Source of the DNA: Multifurca ochricompacta
Taxonomy: Eukaryota; Basidiomycota; Agaricomycetes; Russulales; Russulaceae
Length of the DNA: 64,000 nucleotides
NCBI GenBank assembly: GCA_022496185.1
Contig: WTXG01000010.1
Coordinates: 1 to 64,000, forward strand
Reading direction: 5' to 3'
The position numbers and the translations under genes are program-made. The notes beneath the pieces are model-generated. The model did not search any database and was not told the DNA's origin. It saw only the letters and a program-made list of their open reading frames with translations. This document shows positions 11,091 through 21,815 of the stretch, one piece after another. Position 1 is the stretch's first letter, and every line of letters begins with the position of its first letter.

Positions 11091-13610
11091 TCAACGTGCC
11101 GGAACTGCGTTCTCCTTTGCCTCCTTACTCTTCTCCTTTCCCACCACCTGGTCTGCCAGCTGTTCAAAATCCGCATCCTCTTTCCCATCCGCTGCCTCCT
11201 TCAAAAGCGACATTGTGCTCTCGATGCTCCGCCTTCGTGTGCTCGGGCTCGTCATTGTTGTTCCCAAGCTCGCCTGCCGCGCGTGGCCACGGCGGAATGG
11301 CGTTACTGGTCCAGTGCCTACCGTCGGCGAGATTGGCGTCGGGGGACCAACGGGGCTTGATGGCGCACTCGAGAACGCCTCCTCAAGGGCAGCTGTCACG
11401 CCGTTTGGCGAGAACTCACCACTTGTGTGAGAGCCCTCGGCCGGAGTCTGGGGCAACGAGGAAATATATGCCTTGCCCTCTTCCGAGTCCGCGTCGACCA
11501 GGTCGGGAGGCAATCGTTCATTCTCAATGTCGGATTTGCGTCTACAGGCGTGTGAGCCACCAATCTTAGGCGGAAATAGGAAGGAAATGGGCTTACGCAT
11601 CGTCGAAGCCCTTGATGGCGTCCTTGATCCCTTCAGCGCCCAACGCCAAAGTACCGTACGGTAACTTATTTGAACCGGATACATTTTTGAGTTCGGATAC
11701 CCGTTCCGACTCCTCCCTATCCGTACAGATCAGTACACGGTCAGGGACTATGGGAAGGGGAATTCCTGCTCACCGAAGCACTGAGAAAACGCGCGCCATC
11801 CGGCCAACGCAAGAATCTTGTTCCTGACGATCCTCCGCCGCTCCGCTGCATCCTCAGCCGGCATTGTTGGCGATACGACCGCAGACTCGTCATCTGAGCT
11901 TTCCATGAGCTCTTCTTTCGTACATGTGTTCAGTACGGCGACGAGCATGTCCGTGACTTGTGTGGGGGCCTCGCGATTAGACAAGCAATTTGTTGGAAGA
12001 AGAAGGCAAAGGAGGAAGCTCACTCTTCTCGCCAACGAACGGCAGACTCCACGTGAATGCGTCCATGAAGTTGGGCAACCAGTACGGATGCGGCGTGCAG
12101 TTAAACTGCCGAATATTAAGCACGTTCGACTCGTACTTGAGGATCGCCGCCTTATTGTTGTATACATCAAGGTAATTCGGAGCAGAAAAAAGTGTCATCA
12201 CGGATGGGAAGCCGGTTGTGCGAGTCTTTCGGTACATACGATATCTGCATGTACAATTAGCCGTGAACCTGACACATAAGCGAGTAAGAAAATCAATGTA
12301 CCCTGCATCTTGTGCTTCGTGCGCGCGGATGATCGATAGTAGGCGATTACGCTCAAGGAACGCGCAAGCCGCCTGGTACGTGAAGAAGTAAGAGCAGCCG
12401 CGCACGTGATTATGCACGAAACTCTCTGAACCCTTCTCTTGCCCAAAGTCCTCTACAGGATCAGACCAGAGGATATCGCACATGAGGCCAGACGTCGGGG
12501 CTCGCGGAAACGGTCGATCTGAAGAACGAATACGTGAGGCACGGGGATCCAACCGTGGTGCCATGTGAATGACTTACATTCCGAATGTCATCCAAGGTGT
12601 TCAGCTCAGGAGAAAGCCCGCCATGTATACAGAAGAACTGCTTGTTCATGATAGCAGCGAGAGGGAGTGCGCAGAATGAATTCATGCAGGCTTCGTACAG
12701 ACGCTCCGAGTACTTTCGCTTACCTGGGTGCGACAAGGATCAGAGGGGGAGGGGTCATAAGATCGCTGAACGTGCCAACTCACACTCGAGCTTGAATGTG
12801 AAATAGTCGGTTAAATGCCGACATCGTGATTTCCTCGTAAGAGGAAAATGGTGTCGGGGTACCAGATCTTGAGCGACCAGAGGTAGAGAACACACTGGGC
12901 GTATATTAAACTCCACTGAGACGCAAGCAAGCGACACGACACACACCTCAATGCTGAAGTACCCCCTATCGACATAATCTCCTAAGAAGAGGTATCTAGT
13001 TGTGGCGGGGTTCCCACCAATCTCGAAGAGTTTCATGAGATCATACTGGCTGCGAGATCAGTGGTCGAAGTGGAGAGCATGATCACATCCAAAACGTACA
13101 TATTGGCCGTGGATGTCGCCACAAACTGTGACAAAAAACCGCCGATCAGTACCGTAGAACATTTGGATCAGAGAGCTCACCGGTCACTGGGGCGTCGACA
13201 TGAAGCAAATTTGGCTCAGCGTGCAGAATCTCGGTTGCCTTCTCGATGATATAGAGCGCATGCTCCTCTTTTACTCTTCCCTCCCTATAGAAATGGTTTT
13301 TAAGATAGGCAATGTCCGGCTTTCCCTTTTCCGTCTTGGAAAAGAACTGGTCGTCGGTCGGGATGTTCATGGCCGGGGCTTGAACCTGGGGTCACATTCC
13401 CGCCGCAAACGCAAGGGACGAGGGTAGCCGTCAGCAAACTGATGAGATATGGTTGAAAGGTAGAGGTGAAATAACCTCTTTGACAACACGTTCTTGTGTG
13501 CTGATAGTGTAGCCATTTTCGAGCTGATGTTGAGTAAAGTCGATATCTGGGGCTGGGCCTCTGCCTTGGATTTGATTGATCGCCCGCTCTAGCTGCGTTT
13601 TCCCCGCCAT
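11091..13610 (-). CDS. CNA1: Calcineurin catalytic subunit A, copy a (three frame breaks)
   Basis: Calcineurin A is the Ca2+/calmodulin-activated Ser/Thr phosphatase PP2B. Eleven exons can be laid out: 13610-13476, 13385-13181, 13125-13100, 13045-12947, 12894-12784, 12723-12578, 12518-12302, 12244-12024, 11956-11774, 11716-11597, 11541-11091. Metal and active-site motifs are intact (GDIHGQY, GDYVDRG, GNH, CIHGG, NHVRGCS, RAHEAQ). They are followed by the calcineurin-B-binding helix ([19 protein letters not shown]), a calmodulin-binding segment, an autoinhibitory-like ERLPP segment, and a long Ser/Thr tail with [20 protein letters not shown]. That tail is typical of basidiomycete calcineurin, so this is probably the ancestral copy. 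The frame is lost at about 12825 (inside GNHE), 12498 (before PTSGLM) and 11805 (NKILAVGR region). Each fits one missing base. Those may be sequencing errors or real decay. One extra intron (12724-12783) is absent from the other copies. Confidence 0.88.
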
Positions 13611-13936
13611 TTCATTAAAATGAGAAGGAGGTAAGAGGGTAAGGTGAGGATGGTCAAATGCAAGGAAAAGAGAACTGAAACCTAGAGAGAATGATGGGGT
13701 CGAGGGTCAGGTCAGGCAGGTCACACTCACTCCCTCACGGGCTCACGGCTAACGGGCTAACACTCATTTACTCACACTCACACTCACTCATTCTCATTCT
13801 CATTCATCCTCAGTTCTCATTCTTATTCTCATTTTCTCATATTCAATATATCCATCGCCAGAACTGAGTGTCAATTTCTAATTCTTTTTAATTCTTTTTA
13901 TTTATTTATTTTCTTCTTCGATAAGTGAGTGATTGA
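13611..13936. promoter_or_regulatory. CNA-a upstream region with CTCACA-type repeats
   Basis: This 326-base gap holds the CNA-a promoter and the CNA-b 3' flank. It contains repeated CTCACACTCA and CATTCTCATTCT units (about 13730-13840). No specific factor site, such as a CDRE, can be claimed. Confidence 0.4.
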
Positions 13937-15565
13937 TCACATGATCATAAATTGATCGTCGTCTATTTCTATGTACTCTTCATCCGGCGCGGATATCTTC
14001 AGCATCGCGGCTACCATATCCGTAGCTACAAAACACCATAAGCCATCGTCCATATCTGATGATGGAAGGCCCACTCTTTTCATAGACGAAAGGCAAACTC
14101 CAGGTAAACACGTTCATAAAGTTCGGCAACCAATACGGGTGTGGTGTAGAGTTAAACTGGTGAATGTTCATCGTCGTTGACTGATATTTGAGGATCGCCG
14201 CTTTGTTATTGTACACATCGAGATAGTTTGGAGCAGAAAAAATGGTTATCACCGAGGGGAAACCATTTGCGCGATGTTTCCGGTACATACGATATCTGGA
14301 TACATGACAGAATGAGTTCTGCACGGGCATGCTAGGAAGATAACAAGGATAACCCAGTATCTTGCGCCTCATGCCCACGGATAATGGACAGCAACCTGTT
14401 TCGCTCCAGAAACTCGCACGCAACGCGGTACGTGAAAAAATAGGAGCAACCGCGAACGTGATTGTCCCTAAAATTCTCGGAAGGTTTCTCGCTCCCAAAG
14501 TCTTCGGTTGGGTCCGACCACAGAATGTCGAGCATCAGGCCAGACGCGGGCGGTTCGCGAAACCGATCTAACTAAGATAGAACATACGCATCCGTTATAT
14601 GGGACAAAAGTGATGGAGAGGTTCGGAACTTGCCTGGCGAATGTCGTCGAGCGTATGCAAATCGGGGGAGAGCCCACCGTGCACGCACAGGAATTGTTTA
14701 TTAAGGATCGCAGCGAGGGGTAGTGCACAGAACGATTCGATACATGCTTCATACACCCGCTCGGAGTACTTGTGCTTGCATTCGAGCTTGAATGTGAAGT
14801 GTCGGTCAAATGCCGACATTCGTGGTTTCCACGGAGGAGGAAGAAGGAGTCCGGGTACCAAATCTTGAGCAACCAGAGGTAGAGTACACACTACTTGCTT
14901 GCGTCTCACAGGCTTGCAAAAAGAATATGAGGATAGAACCAACGCACTTCGATGCTGAAGTAGCCCCTGTTGACATACCCTCCTAAGAAGAGATACCGAT
15001 GGGTGGCGGGGTCCCCACCAATCTCGAGCACTTTCAAAAGATCATACTTCTTGTTGTTAGCAGGAGCAGGAGGCCAGCAGCAAAAGTGCGCATACGTATT
15101 GCCCGTGGATGTTGCCGCAGACTGAAGTTAATCATTAATAATTACATCCACAGATAGATGTAAAATGTACCTGCTATTGGAGCGTTAACCTGCAATATGT
15201 TCGGCTCGGCGCAAAAGAGCTCCGTCGCTTTCTCAATGATATACAATGCTTGTTCTTCCTTGATTCTCCCCTCTCGATGGAAATGGTCCTTCAGGAACGC
15301 GACGTCTGGTTTTCCTGCCTCTATCTTTGAGAAGAACTGTTCGTCGGTTGGAATCGTCGTCGCTGGCGCTCGTACCTGATATCGAAATCGTTGAGATAGA
15401 TCAAGAAAGATGGAGAGGTAAGTCTACCTCTTTGATGACCCGTTCCTGTGTGTTCACGATGTGTCCATTGTCGAGCTCATATCGCGTAAGATCGCCCTCA
15501 GGTGCTGGCACCCTGTTTAATATTTGATGAATTGCCCACTCGACCTGGGTGTCCGCTTGGCTCAT
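13937..15565 (-). pseudogene. Calcineurin A paralogue, copy b: metal ligands replaced, C-terminus missing
   Basis: Eight exons match the CNA exon plan: 15565-15428, 15375-15171, 15121-15096, 15046-14948, 14890-14634, 14571-14354, 14295-14075, 14025-13937. The metal-binding Asp of GDIHG is Asn (GNIHG), and GDYVDRG reads GGYVNRG, so both motif Asp are gone. GNHECRH, CVHGG, HVRGCS and RGHEAQ are kept. The calcineurin-B-binding helix region is kept ([20 protein letters not shown]). The protein then stops after an acidic EEYIEIDDDQ end, with no calmodulin-binding or autoinhibitory segment. A one-base loss at about 14796-14803, just after HLTD, breaks the frame. The intron after DDIRQ uses a GC donor. 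By PPP-family chemistry it cannot be a normal phosphatase. It is either a decaying copy or, if the frame break is a sequencing error, a pseudophosphatase. Confidence 0.8.
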
Positions 15566-15984
15566 AACTACAACCCCAAGGCTAGAAGGATTGAAGAAAG
15601 ATCAACAGAAGGTGAGCGGGGTAGCGAGACAAGGGACCAGGTACGGTGGTTGAGGTATCGCGAACTAGTACATATATAGCTTACTGTCTGGTCCGTCTGG
15701 CGTGCCTTCAACAGCAATTTAGCGCTCTGACAGTTTGCTGTTAGATCCAGATTCAAGTTGAGCCTTTCCGACCGACTTGTCAAGTGACTGGACTGGTAAG
15801 CAGCACCGTACTACAACCTTATGACGGTCATAGATTGGGGTCAATTTTGTTCTACGGGGATGTACACTGGCATCGATATGCTCTACTATGTCTACCTCCA
15901 GCTCTGATCTGTAAGCTCGTGCAGAACAAAGGCCCCTTGATTCCATCTTTCATGTGTTGAGATAACGCGTGCTAAGGGTTATAT

Positions 15985-16359
15985 GACGGGTCATAAAGGA
16001 GGGGACATCACTACTGGCGACCACGAGAAGAAACAAGTGCACAGGCGCATCGTTCTTGCAATAAAGAGCAGATTGCACTGAATGCGCATGTAAAGTTGGG
16101 AAGCCAATACAATTGTAGCGCTTTGCGAAGTGCAAGTAGCCGTGCGGTAAATGTAATCAAGTCCACCGAGCCCTTCTCTCCCAGGGCGTCTCCGACCACA
16201 GATATTATACATGAGACCTGCAGTAGAAATTTCGTGGAGCCGATCCATTTATAAATGTCATCAAACATGTGCAGCTCGAGCGACAGTCTATGCAGTTTGC
16301 ATAGGATTATGGTTGTCATGATCGCGACGAGAGATACTTTGGGTACCTGATAGGCTACA
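15985..16359 (-). pseudogene. Calcineurin A fragment, copy d (heavily decayed)
   Basis: Minus-strand translations in shifting frames align with the middle of calcineurin. The segment AIMTTIILCKLHRLSLELHM then FDDIYK matches [20 protein letters not shown] then IDDIRK. MDRLHEISTAGLMYNI matches [27 protein letters not shown] matches [11 protein letters not shown]. The His of the IHGG motif and other active residues are lost, and the segment between GLM and YWLPNF is collapsed. It abuts the 3' end of the next F-box gene. This is a real relic and not a sequencing artefact, because substitutions dominate. Confidence 0.72.
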
Positions 16360-17801
16360 CTAAGACAGGCCCCACACGGACTTCACTTGAACTGTGCGAC
16401 CAGAACGGTCGCGTACATCGATGAGTGTATCAAAGGCAGCATATGCAGCCTTGAGCACGCGCTCATCTTCCCAACGTAAAGCGATGACAACAGTTCTGGC
16501 AGTAACTCGGCTACAGGCCCGTCCTCCTCTCCCGGTTCCAGAGCCCGACCAAGCTCGGTTCCAAGCGTCGCACTGACCCCAAGAGTTTTGACGCATTGAA
16601 ACGGCGACAGCAAGTCCCGCCACAGCGTGAGGTCGACCTCGTTTTGCCATTCCTCCGGTAGTTCACCCCCATGGAATGTTAGCGTGAGACCTTCGACAAG
16701 ATGGAGTGTTTCGTGCAGCGCGCTACATATCTGAGACATTGCAGATACCTGAAAGTCGAAGCACGTGCAGGGGACGCGCAGGGTGGCATCTACAAACTGG
16801 TAGGGCTGCGGTTGAGCTGTCAGGATGATGTGTGCGGACGTTTTGGAAAATTCCATGCGAGCACGAAGGGGTTTGAAGGATTCAACGCTGCGAAAAAATT
16901 CGGAGGTATGCCACATTGAGAATGTGAGTTGGTTGAAGAGCGTGGCATAGATGTAATTTAGGCGTGGGATCTGGATCCGGGCGAGAAAGGCTTCCAAATA
17001 TGCAGAAACTCCTCGATATTCGAGCCTTCTGAGCATAGGAAGTTCAACACGCTGGATATGGCTCGGAGGATGCAAAGGCGGGCGGGGCGTCGTTGAGAGA
17101 AAACTGATGGACAAAGTTCGCAGTTGGGGCATAGAGCGGATACGTTCGATAAGATTTTCGGGGGATACGTATACGGAGCTTGGGATGCGCTCTAGAGCGA
17201 GAGTCAAAAGTGTTGTCGTGTGGGATAGTAAAGGTTCCAATGTCCGTAGGGCGGCCCCGGCAAGTTTCATATGCTGAATCTGCGAGGCGGCTCCGCCGAG
17301 AAAATTCCCAGGAAGGACTACTTCCTTTGTCTGTGATCTGAGCTCGAGGTATTTGAGTAATGGGGCCGCCTCAGTCATGGAGGAAGTCAGCCTTGTTAAT
17401 ATATGCTCCGGTGCGATCAATATGATTTCATGCGCCCTCTCGAGGTGCTGAAGTGCAAAAAGAGTCCCTTCCTCATCTTGAGTGGTCCACGTATTGTGAT
17501 GGTGGGGTTCGTACTTGAGCACGAGTGGAAAAGGAGGAGAATGAGTGATCATGTCTTCTACCTGCGTGCCGAATGTGCAGCGAAGCTGGAGGTTGAGGCG
17601 GAGGGATGATGCGAGAACAATTAGTCTCCATCGCCGGCATACGTGCACGAGCCTGTACCACCTTCGTGGACGTGACCAATCATATCCGCTAGCTAATCGA
17701 TAGTGATCAAAGACTTCGAGAAGGACGTCATCCGGGACCTTATCCATTCCTGAGAGCTGCGTCTGTTCTGGTTCTGAAATACCTCCACCGTCAGCAAGCA
17801 T
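16360..17801 (-). CDS. F-box/leucine-rich repeat protein
   Basis: A single long open frame begins MLADGGGISEPEQ and soon shows a clear fungal F-box: VPDDVLLEVFDHY, then WYRLVHVCRRWRLIVLAS and LRLNLQLRCTFGT. Leucine-rich segments follow (LLKYLELRSQT, LPMLRRLEYRGVS, HLVEGLTLTFHGGEL). It is probably an SCF ubiquitin-ligase adaptor with unknown target. The frame printed in the window ends at 16383. However, the family-typical ending (DERVLKAAYAAFDTLIDV then RDRSGRTV) lies in the neighbouring frame and stops at 16360, so a base is probably missing near 16480-16500. A second possible start is the Met of SGMDKVPDD. No intron is needed in the main body. Confidence 0.8.
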
Positions 17802-19741
17802 TAACTGATTAGGACTCGGAAGCCAGGGCTAGATCGACTGCCAAAAGTGCGTCCGTCTCTCTGGAAAAGCAAATACAGAACTGATTGTTGCATTCAATAT
17901 GAGGGTCAAAAACAAAACGCCAATCGTCCCCTGGCTTCCGAGTGCAGATTTCAACCGCTCTTGGAACTGACCTGCAGTTGCATGATTACGTTCGCTCTCC
18001 TTCCCGGGTTCCATCGTTAGGATTTGATACGCGTGCTTGGCCTTCTATCAAACCCTGTATTTTGAGAGTAAGTGATAACTGTGATTACAGCAGCGCGGAC
18101 GAACCGTAAGCACTCAACAGGAAACGCCCAAGGATCCGTTGAGCGCGCGCTCGTATACACGCACCCGGGAGAAAACATTTAATTCAACATACAAGTGTCG
18201 AGAAATGACAGGGCATATTTCTGGTCTTCTCTAAGATAGATATACATGAGGGATAGGATACATACTGCTCGACACCACTCCGTTATCAGGACTCGGAGCA
18301 TATATAAAAAAACTAGGTAGTTGCTTGTAGCACACTCGGTTCTTGTTACGCCATCAAGGCGCATTATGTGCCCATCAGTCTTTTCCTATCCTTTCTGTTA
18401 CTCCCTGGTTCAATCTGGTCAATCACGAACTACTCCAGTATATAGTAGCTAGGTATCAAACACATCGAGTCTCAGACTCGAGTTCCTGTATATTTAAGTA
18501 TCTATTTGAACTATGTTACCTTTTTCCTTCTCTGGGTTTTCCTGCAAACAGCCTCAAAGGTCTAGACTGCTAAACACCTCCTTCGGAGCTCCCGAACCAC
18601 GACTTCCAATCTCGCACGCGATACGGCCCACTGACCGTAATAGTTCTCATGTTTACACGCGCGCCAGTTTACTTGCCTTGTACAGCAACTGGGACGTAGA
18701 GCTTTTACTTGAGTTTACATGAGCTTTGCAACTTTAGCTGCCTCCTTTGCACGCTAAGTATGGAATTTGATAGAATAAAGATGCCATATGAACTTGACTA
18801 TGGTGCATGCAGAAGCAAAATGCACCTCAACGCGTCTCACAGGGAGACCGGGTATCATGCTGTGAGAAATGCTCAGTGGGATGAAAACACTAATATCACT
18901 AGATTACATGCACCAAAGTGCGACTAAATATTCAAATAAAAAAGTCCATCACATACAGAGACGCATGATACTGCTTGTTCCCTCGCTTCCAGTTGTCCAA
19001 CTATAAGGAGTTGTTTGTAAGACCTATGCTATTCGCGTCTTGCAAGCTTCAAGAAGTGCGCCACATAATCTAGCAGGTTCGCAATTGAAGACCCACGTCC
19101 CAAGAGGAAGACTACCGGAATAGAGAGAGCGAATTTCAACATCCAGAGACAGTGAAGACTGTTAGGCAGACAGCATGGGCACGACATACCTCCACATCAC
19201 ATCATCTACACACGCCACTCGAAATGACCACGTCGGTAGCAAAGCAGAACCATGACGATGGAAGACACACGCGTGCAATCTTCGCAAGAAAATCGTTGAA
19301 GGACAAGAGAGCTGGACACGACGTCCACGAGCCCACTCGCATTGAATCCGCAAATGAAGCCGGATGAGATGTTTATACGGAGACGGAGAGGATCAAGTCA
19401 GGGAGCGAGCAATAGCAGATACACAACAATCTAGTCTATAGAAGACCGTTTCAGCCGCTGAGAACTGTCCCGTCCTCGTACATACCCATATGGAATTACT
19501 GTTGTTTTCCCTCCTTCACCTTGATTGGCCTTTAACCTCGTTTGTCGTCGGTTTCTCAACTTCAGATACTTAACATCTTTATTCACGGCTGAGTGCGTCC
19601 TGCGATGGCGCTAGCCAGCGCGAATAGTTAAATGAGACGGGTGGGACGAGATGGGATGTCCGGGCGTCTGACGCTACACAACTTCAACAACATCAACATT
19701 TACGTGCTCTCACTAAATACTTCCCCAGATACCATACTCAA
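17802..19741. other. Intergenic region, no gene recognised
   Basis: About 1.9 kb between the F-box gene (minus) and MBOAT-L (plus), so it holds two divergent promoters. One short minus frame at 17829-18014 has a hydrophobic stretch (GVLFLTLILNATISSVFAF) but nothing extends it. No mobile-element ends or repeats were seen. Confidence 0.5.
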
Positions 19742-21046
19742 ATGTTCTCATACCTTCCTGGTCCCCCAGATCCTACCCTTCGACAGCCATTCACAAACGC
19801 TGCATTTCTACCCCTCATCCTATGCTATTATACCCTAGCAGTGCTCGCCATTCTTCCGAACACATTCATATTCAAAATTTCCTTGCTACCTATTATTTTA
19901 CGGTATGCTTGGCAGTGCGCCGTGGGTTCAATTTCTCGGAAGGGTTAGCGCGGTCGCTGGGACTGGAGAGTGCGGAAGGCTCAATCACTGGAATTTGCTT
20001 ATGTGGTACGATAACCGTCAACTTGTCGTTCTTTTCCCCCAAGTGCGCATTTGCTGAAACGTCTGGACCGGATCAGATTGGGATGATTTTCATAGCGCTG
20101 AGGTCACTCGAATGGACATTCGCTAGCAAGCCTCTCAGGAGGTACGAACTACTCGCAAAGGACAAAAGACTCCTGTCGAACGGCCTTTGTCGTTTGGGAA
20201 CGTTCTTCTTGACGCTTTTGATCTCCTCTGCAATCAGCGCGGAATAGGATGGTCCTGGTCATCAAAAAACTCGTCCCGTCCGTCTCCCTGTACGAGTCGT
20301 ACTACAGCATATCCGTCCCTCGCGTCGATCTTGATGAAAATGAGTTTCAAACTGGTGGTGTACGACATCGCCGTCTATCTCGTGCAGCATATGCGTCCAT
20401 CCGTGAACAATCCAAATGGGGGTACCCTCTTCGATCCAGACCTTACCCTGATACCGCGCTTTGCCCTCGCGGTCTTTTTCACCCTTTGTGGAGGCTTGGT
20501 GGTGTATACGACCGTCGACGCGATGTACCATCTTGCGACTCTAATCGGTCGAGTCGTCCTTCGGCAGCCAGCCTCGCAGTGGCCTTCACTCTCAGACCGT
20601 CCGTGGATGTCGACCTCGATCACTCAGTTCTGGAGTTTCCGCTGGCACCAATTCTTCCGACATATTTTCGTCGTTTTTGGTGCTCGCCCTGGAGGCAAGC
20701 TATTGGGGCAGCCTGGTGCACTTATTGGTGGGTTGTGGTGTCCGCAGTTATACATGACTTGGGCTTGTGGGGTCTCGGTCATGGGACGGAGTTCCGCACC
20801 GCCGGGGCTTTTTTCCTCCTGATGGGCGTTGGTGCAGCTATGGAGTATGCCTTCAAGAAGGTGACAGGGTTGCGAGTAGGCGGGTTGTTGGGGTGGGCGT
20901 GGACTATGGTTTGGACACTCAGCTGGGGTACTTTAATGTTGGATGCATGGGCACGACGAGGTCTAATTGCGTGTGACTTCTTTCCTGGCGGAATGCGACC
21001 TGGAAAAATACTTGTGGATGCCATTATCAGTCGTTTGAGCGGGTGA
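19742..21046 (+). CDS. Wax-synthase-type MBOAT acyltransferase, left copy (frame-broken)
   Basis: This multi-pass membrane protein belongs to the membrane-bound O-acyltransferase/wax synthase family common in agaricomycetes. The acyl acceptor cannot be inferred. It begins MFSYLPGPPDPTLRQPF. It has a hydrophobic N-terminus, an intron ending in CAG at about 20079, LRRYELLAKDK, RGIGWSW, the family signature STSITQFWSFRWHQFFRH, and a conserved-His segment VIHDLGLWGLG. It ends RPGKILVDAIISRLSG. Against the intact paralogue at 39453-40817 it has lost one base at about 19920, 20160 and 20728, giving three frame breaks. Either decay or sequencing deletions explain them. Residue identity to the paralogue is high throughout, so the coding sense was maintained until recently. 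Confidence 0.78.
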
Positions 21047-21414
21047 CTGGATATCTACTCATAGATCTATAGAGATGGATAACTAACTAACTACTCCAAT
21101 CGCTATGGTGAGCTTACATACTCGCTCGAGGACGGCCACTTCGGACGGCCACTGTGGACTCGGTCTCGCCCTGACTCGTTCTCAGAGCATCACTGTTAAA
21201 TGGGCGTCTCTGACACGCCTTCCGTCTCTCGTATATCGCAGGATCACTTGAGACATCCTCGGGTAACCCTGTTTATAAGGCAATGTCCTCGACCCTTGAT
21301 CTCGTCAACAATCAAGGACTTTTACTGCAGTGCTCTTATGTCTGCGATTAAAGCGTCAATTACCTGCTGCCTTCAATTTAATTTCAATGTTCTAGACTGC
21401 TTTGAAACAATACC
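21047..21414. other. MBOAT-L 3' flank
   Basis: No gene seen in this 368-base gap. It contains a GACGGCCACT near-duplicate (about 21131-21151). Confidence 0.4.
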
Positions 21415-21714
21415 ATGCGCTCACAGCGCAAGATCTGGAAGCGCATTCACTCGCTGTGGAGCTTATCTATTGCGATTCTCCAAGCGCCGTCCTCGACCGT
21501 ATTTCGAAAACAGAGTGACTTCAATGCATTCCGGAAGGGTGATGAGAGTTTGATCAAATGGCTTGAACCAACGGTCAATATCTTGTTCGCGCTCTCGGAG
21601 GTGGTTGGGGAGGTATTCGGACTGATAGTAAGCGATCCATATATGCTCACGAACGAGGAAACTCGCATGACGATAGCAACAATTTTACGCAGTGTCAAAA
21701 AGGGTACGCAATGA
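21415..21714 (+). pseudogene. Possible N-terminal remnant of an NLR-like (STAND) protein
   Basis: The frame contains LIKWLEPTVNILFALSEVVG then EVFGLIV. This resembles the N-terminal domain that precedes NACHT modules in many agaricomycete STAND proteins (pattern WLDPTVNVL..FS..LGEGVGL). The usual continuation is missing and the frame stops at 21714. A NACHT relic on the same strand begins about 1.4 kb downstream, and a LINE fragment lies between them. The resemblance is from memory of the family and is moderate. Confidence 0.4.
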
Positions 21715-21815
21715 CTACTCAGCTATCATTCATGCTACGCTGATCCTATTTCCGACTGGATGATCTAACAGCAACGGACAAGCTGACCTGTGCATCCTAA
21801 CCGAGCGCTACCTCT

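Noticed and set aside
13937..15565. CNA-b as an assembly duplicate of CNA-a
   Set aside because: The two differ at many residues, in intron content, donor class and C-terminal length, so they are not copies of one locus produced by assembly.
19742..21046. Secondary-metabolite gene cluster around the MBOAT genes
   Set aside because: No terpene synthase, polyketide synthase, NRPS or P450 gene lies in the window; the neighbours are housekeeping or F-box genes.
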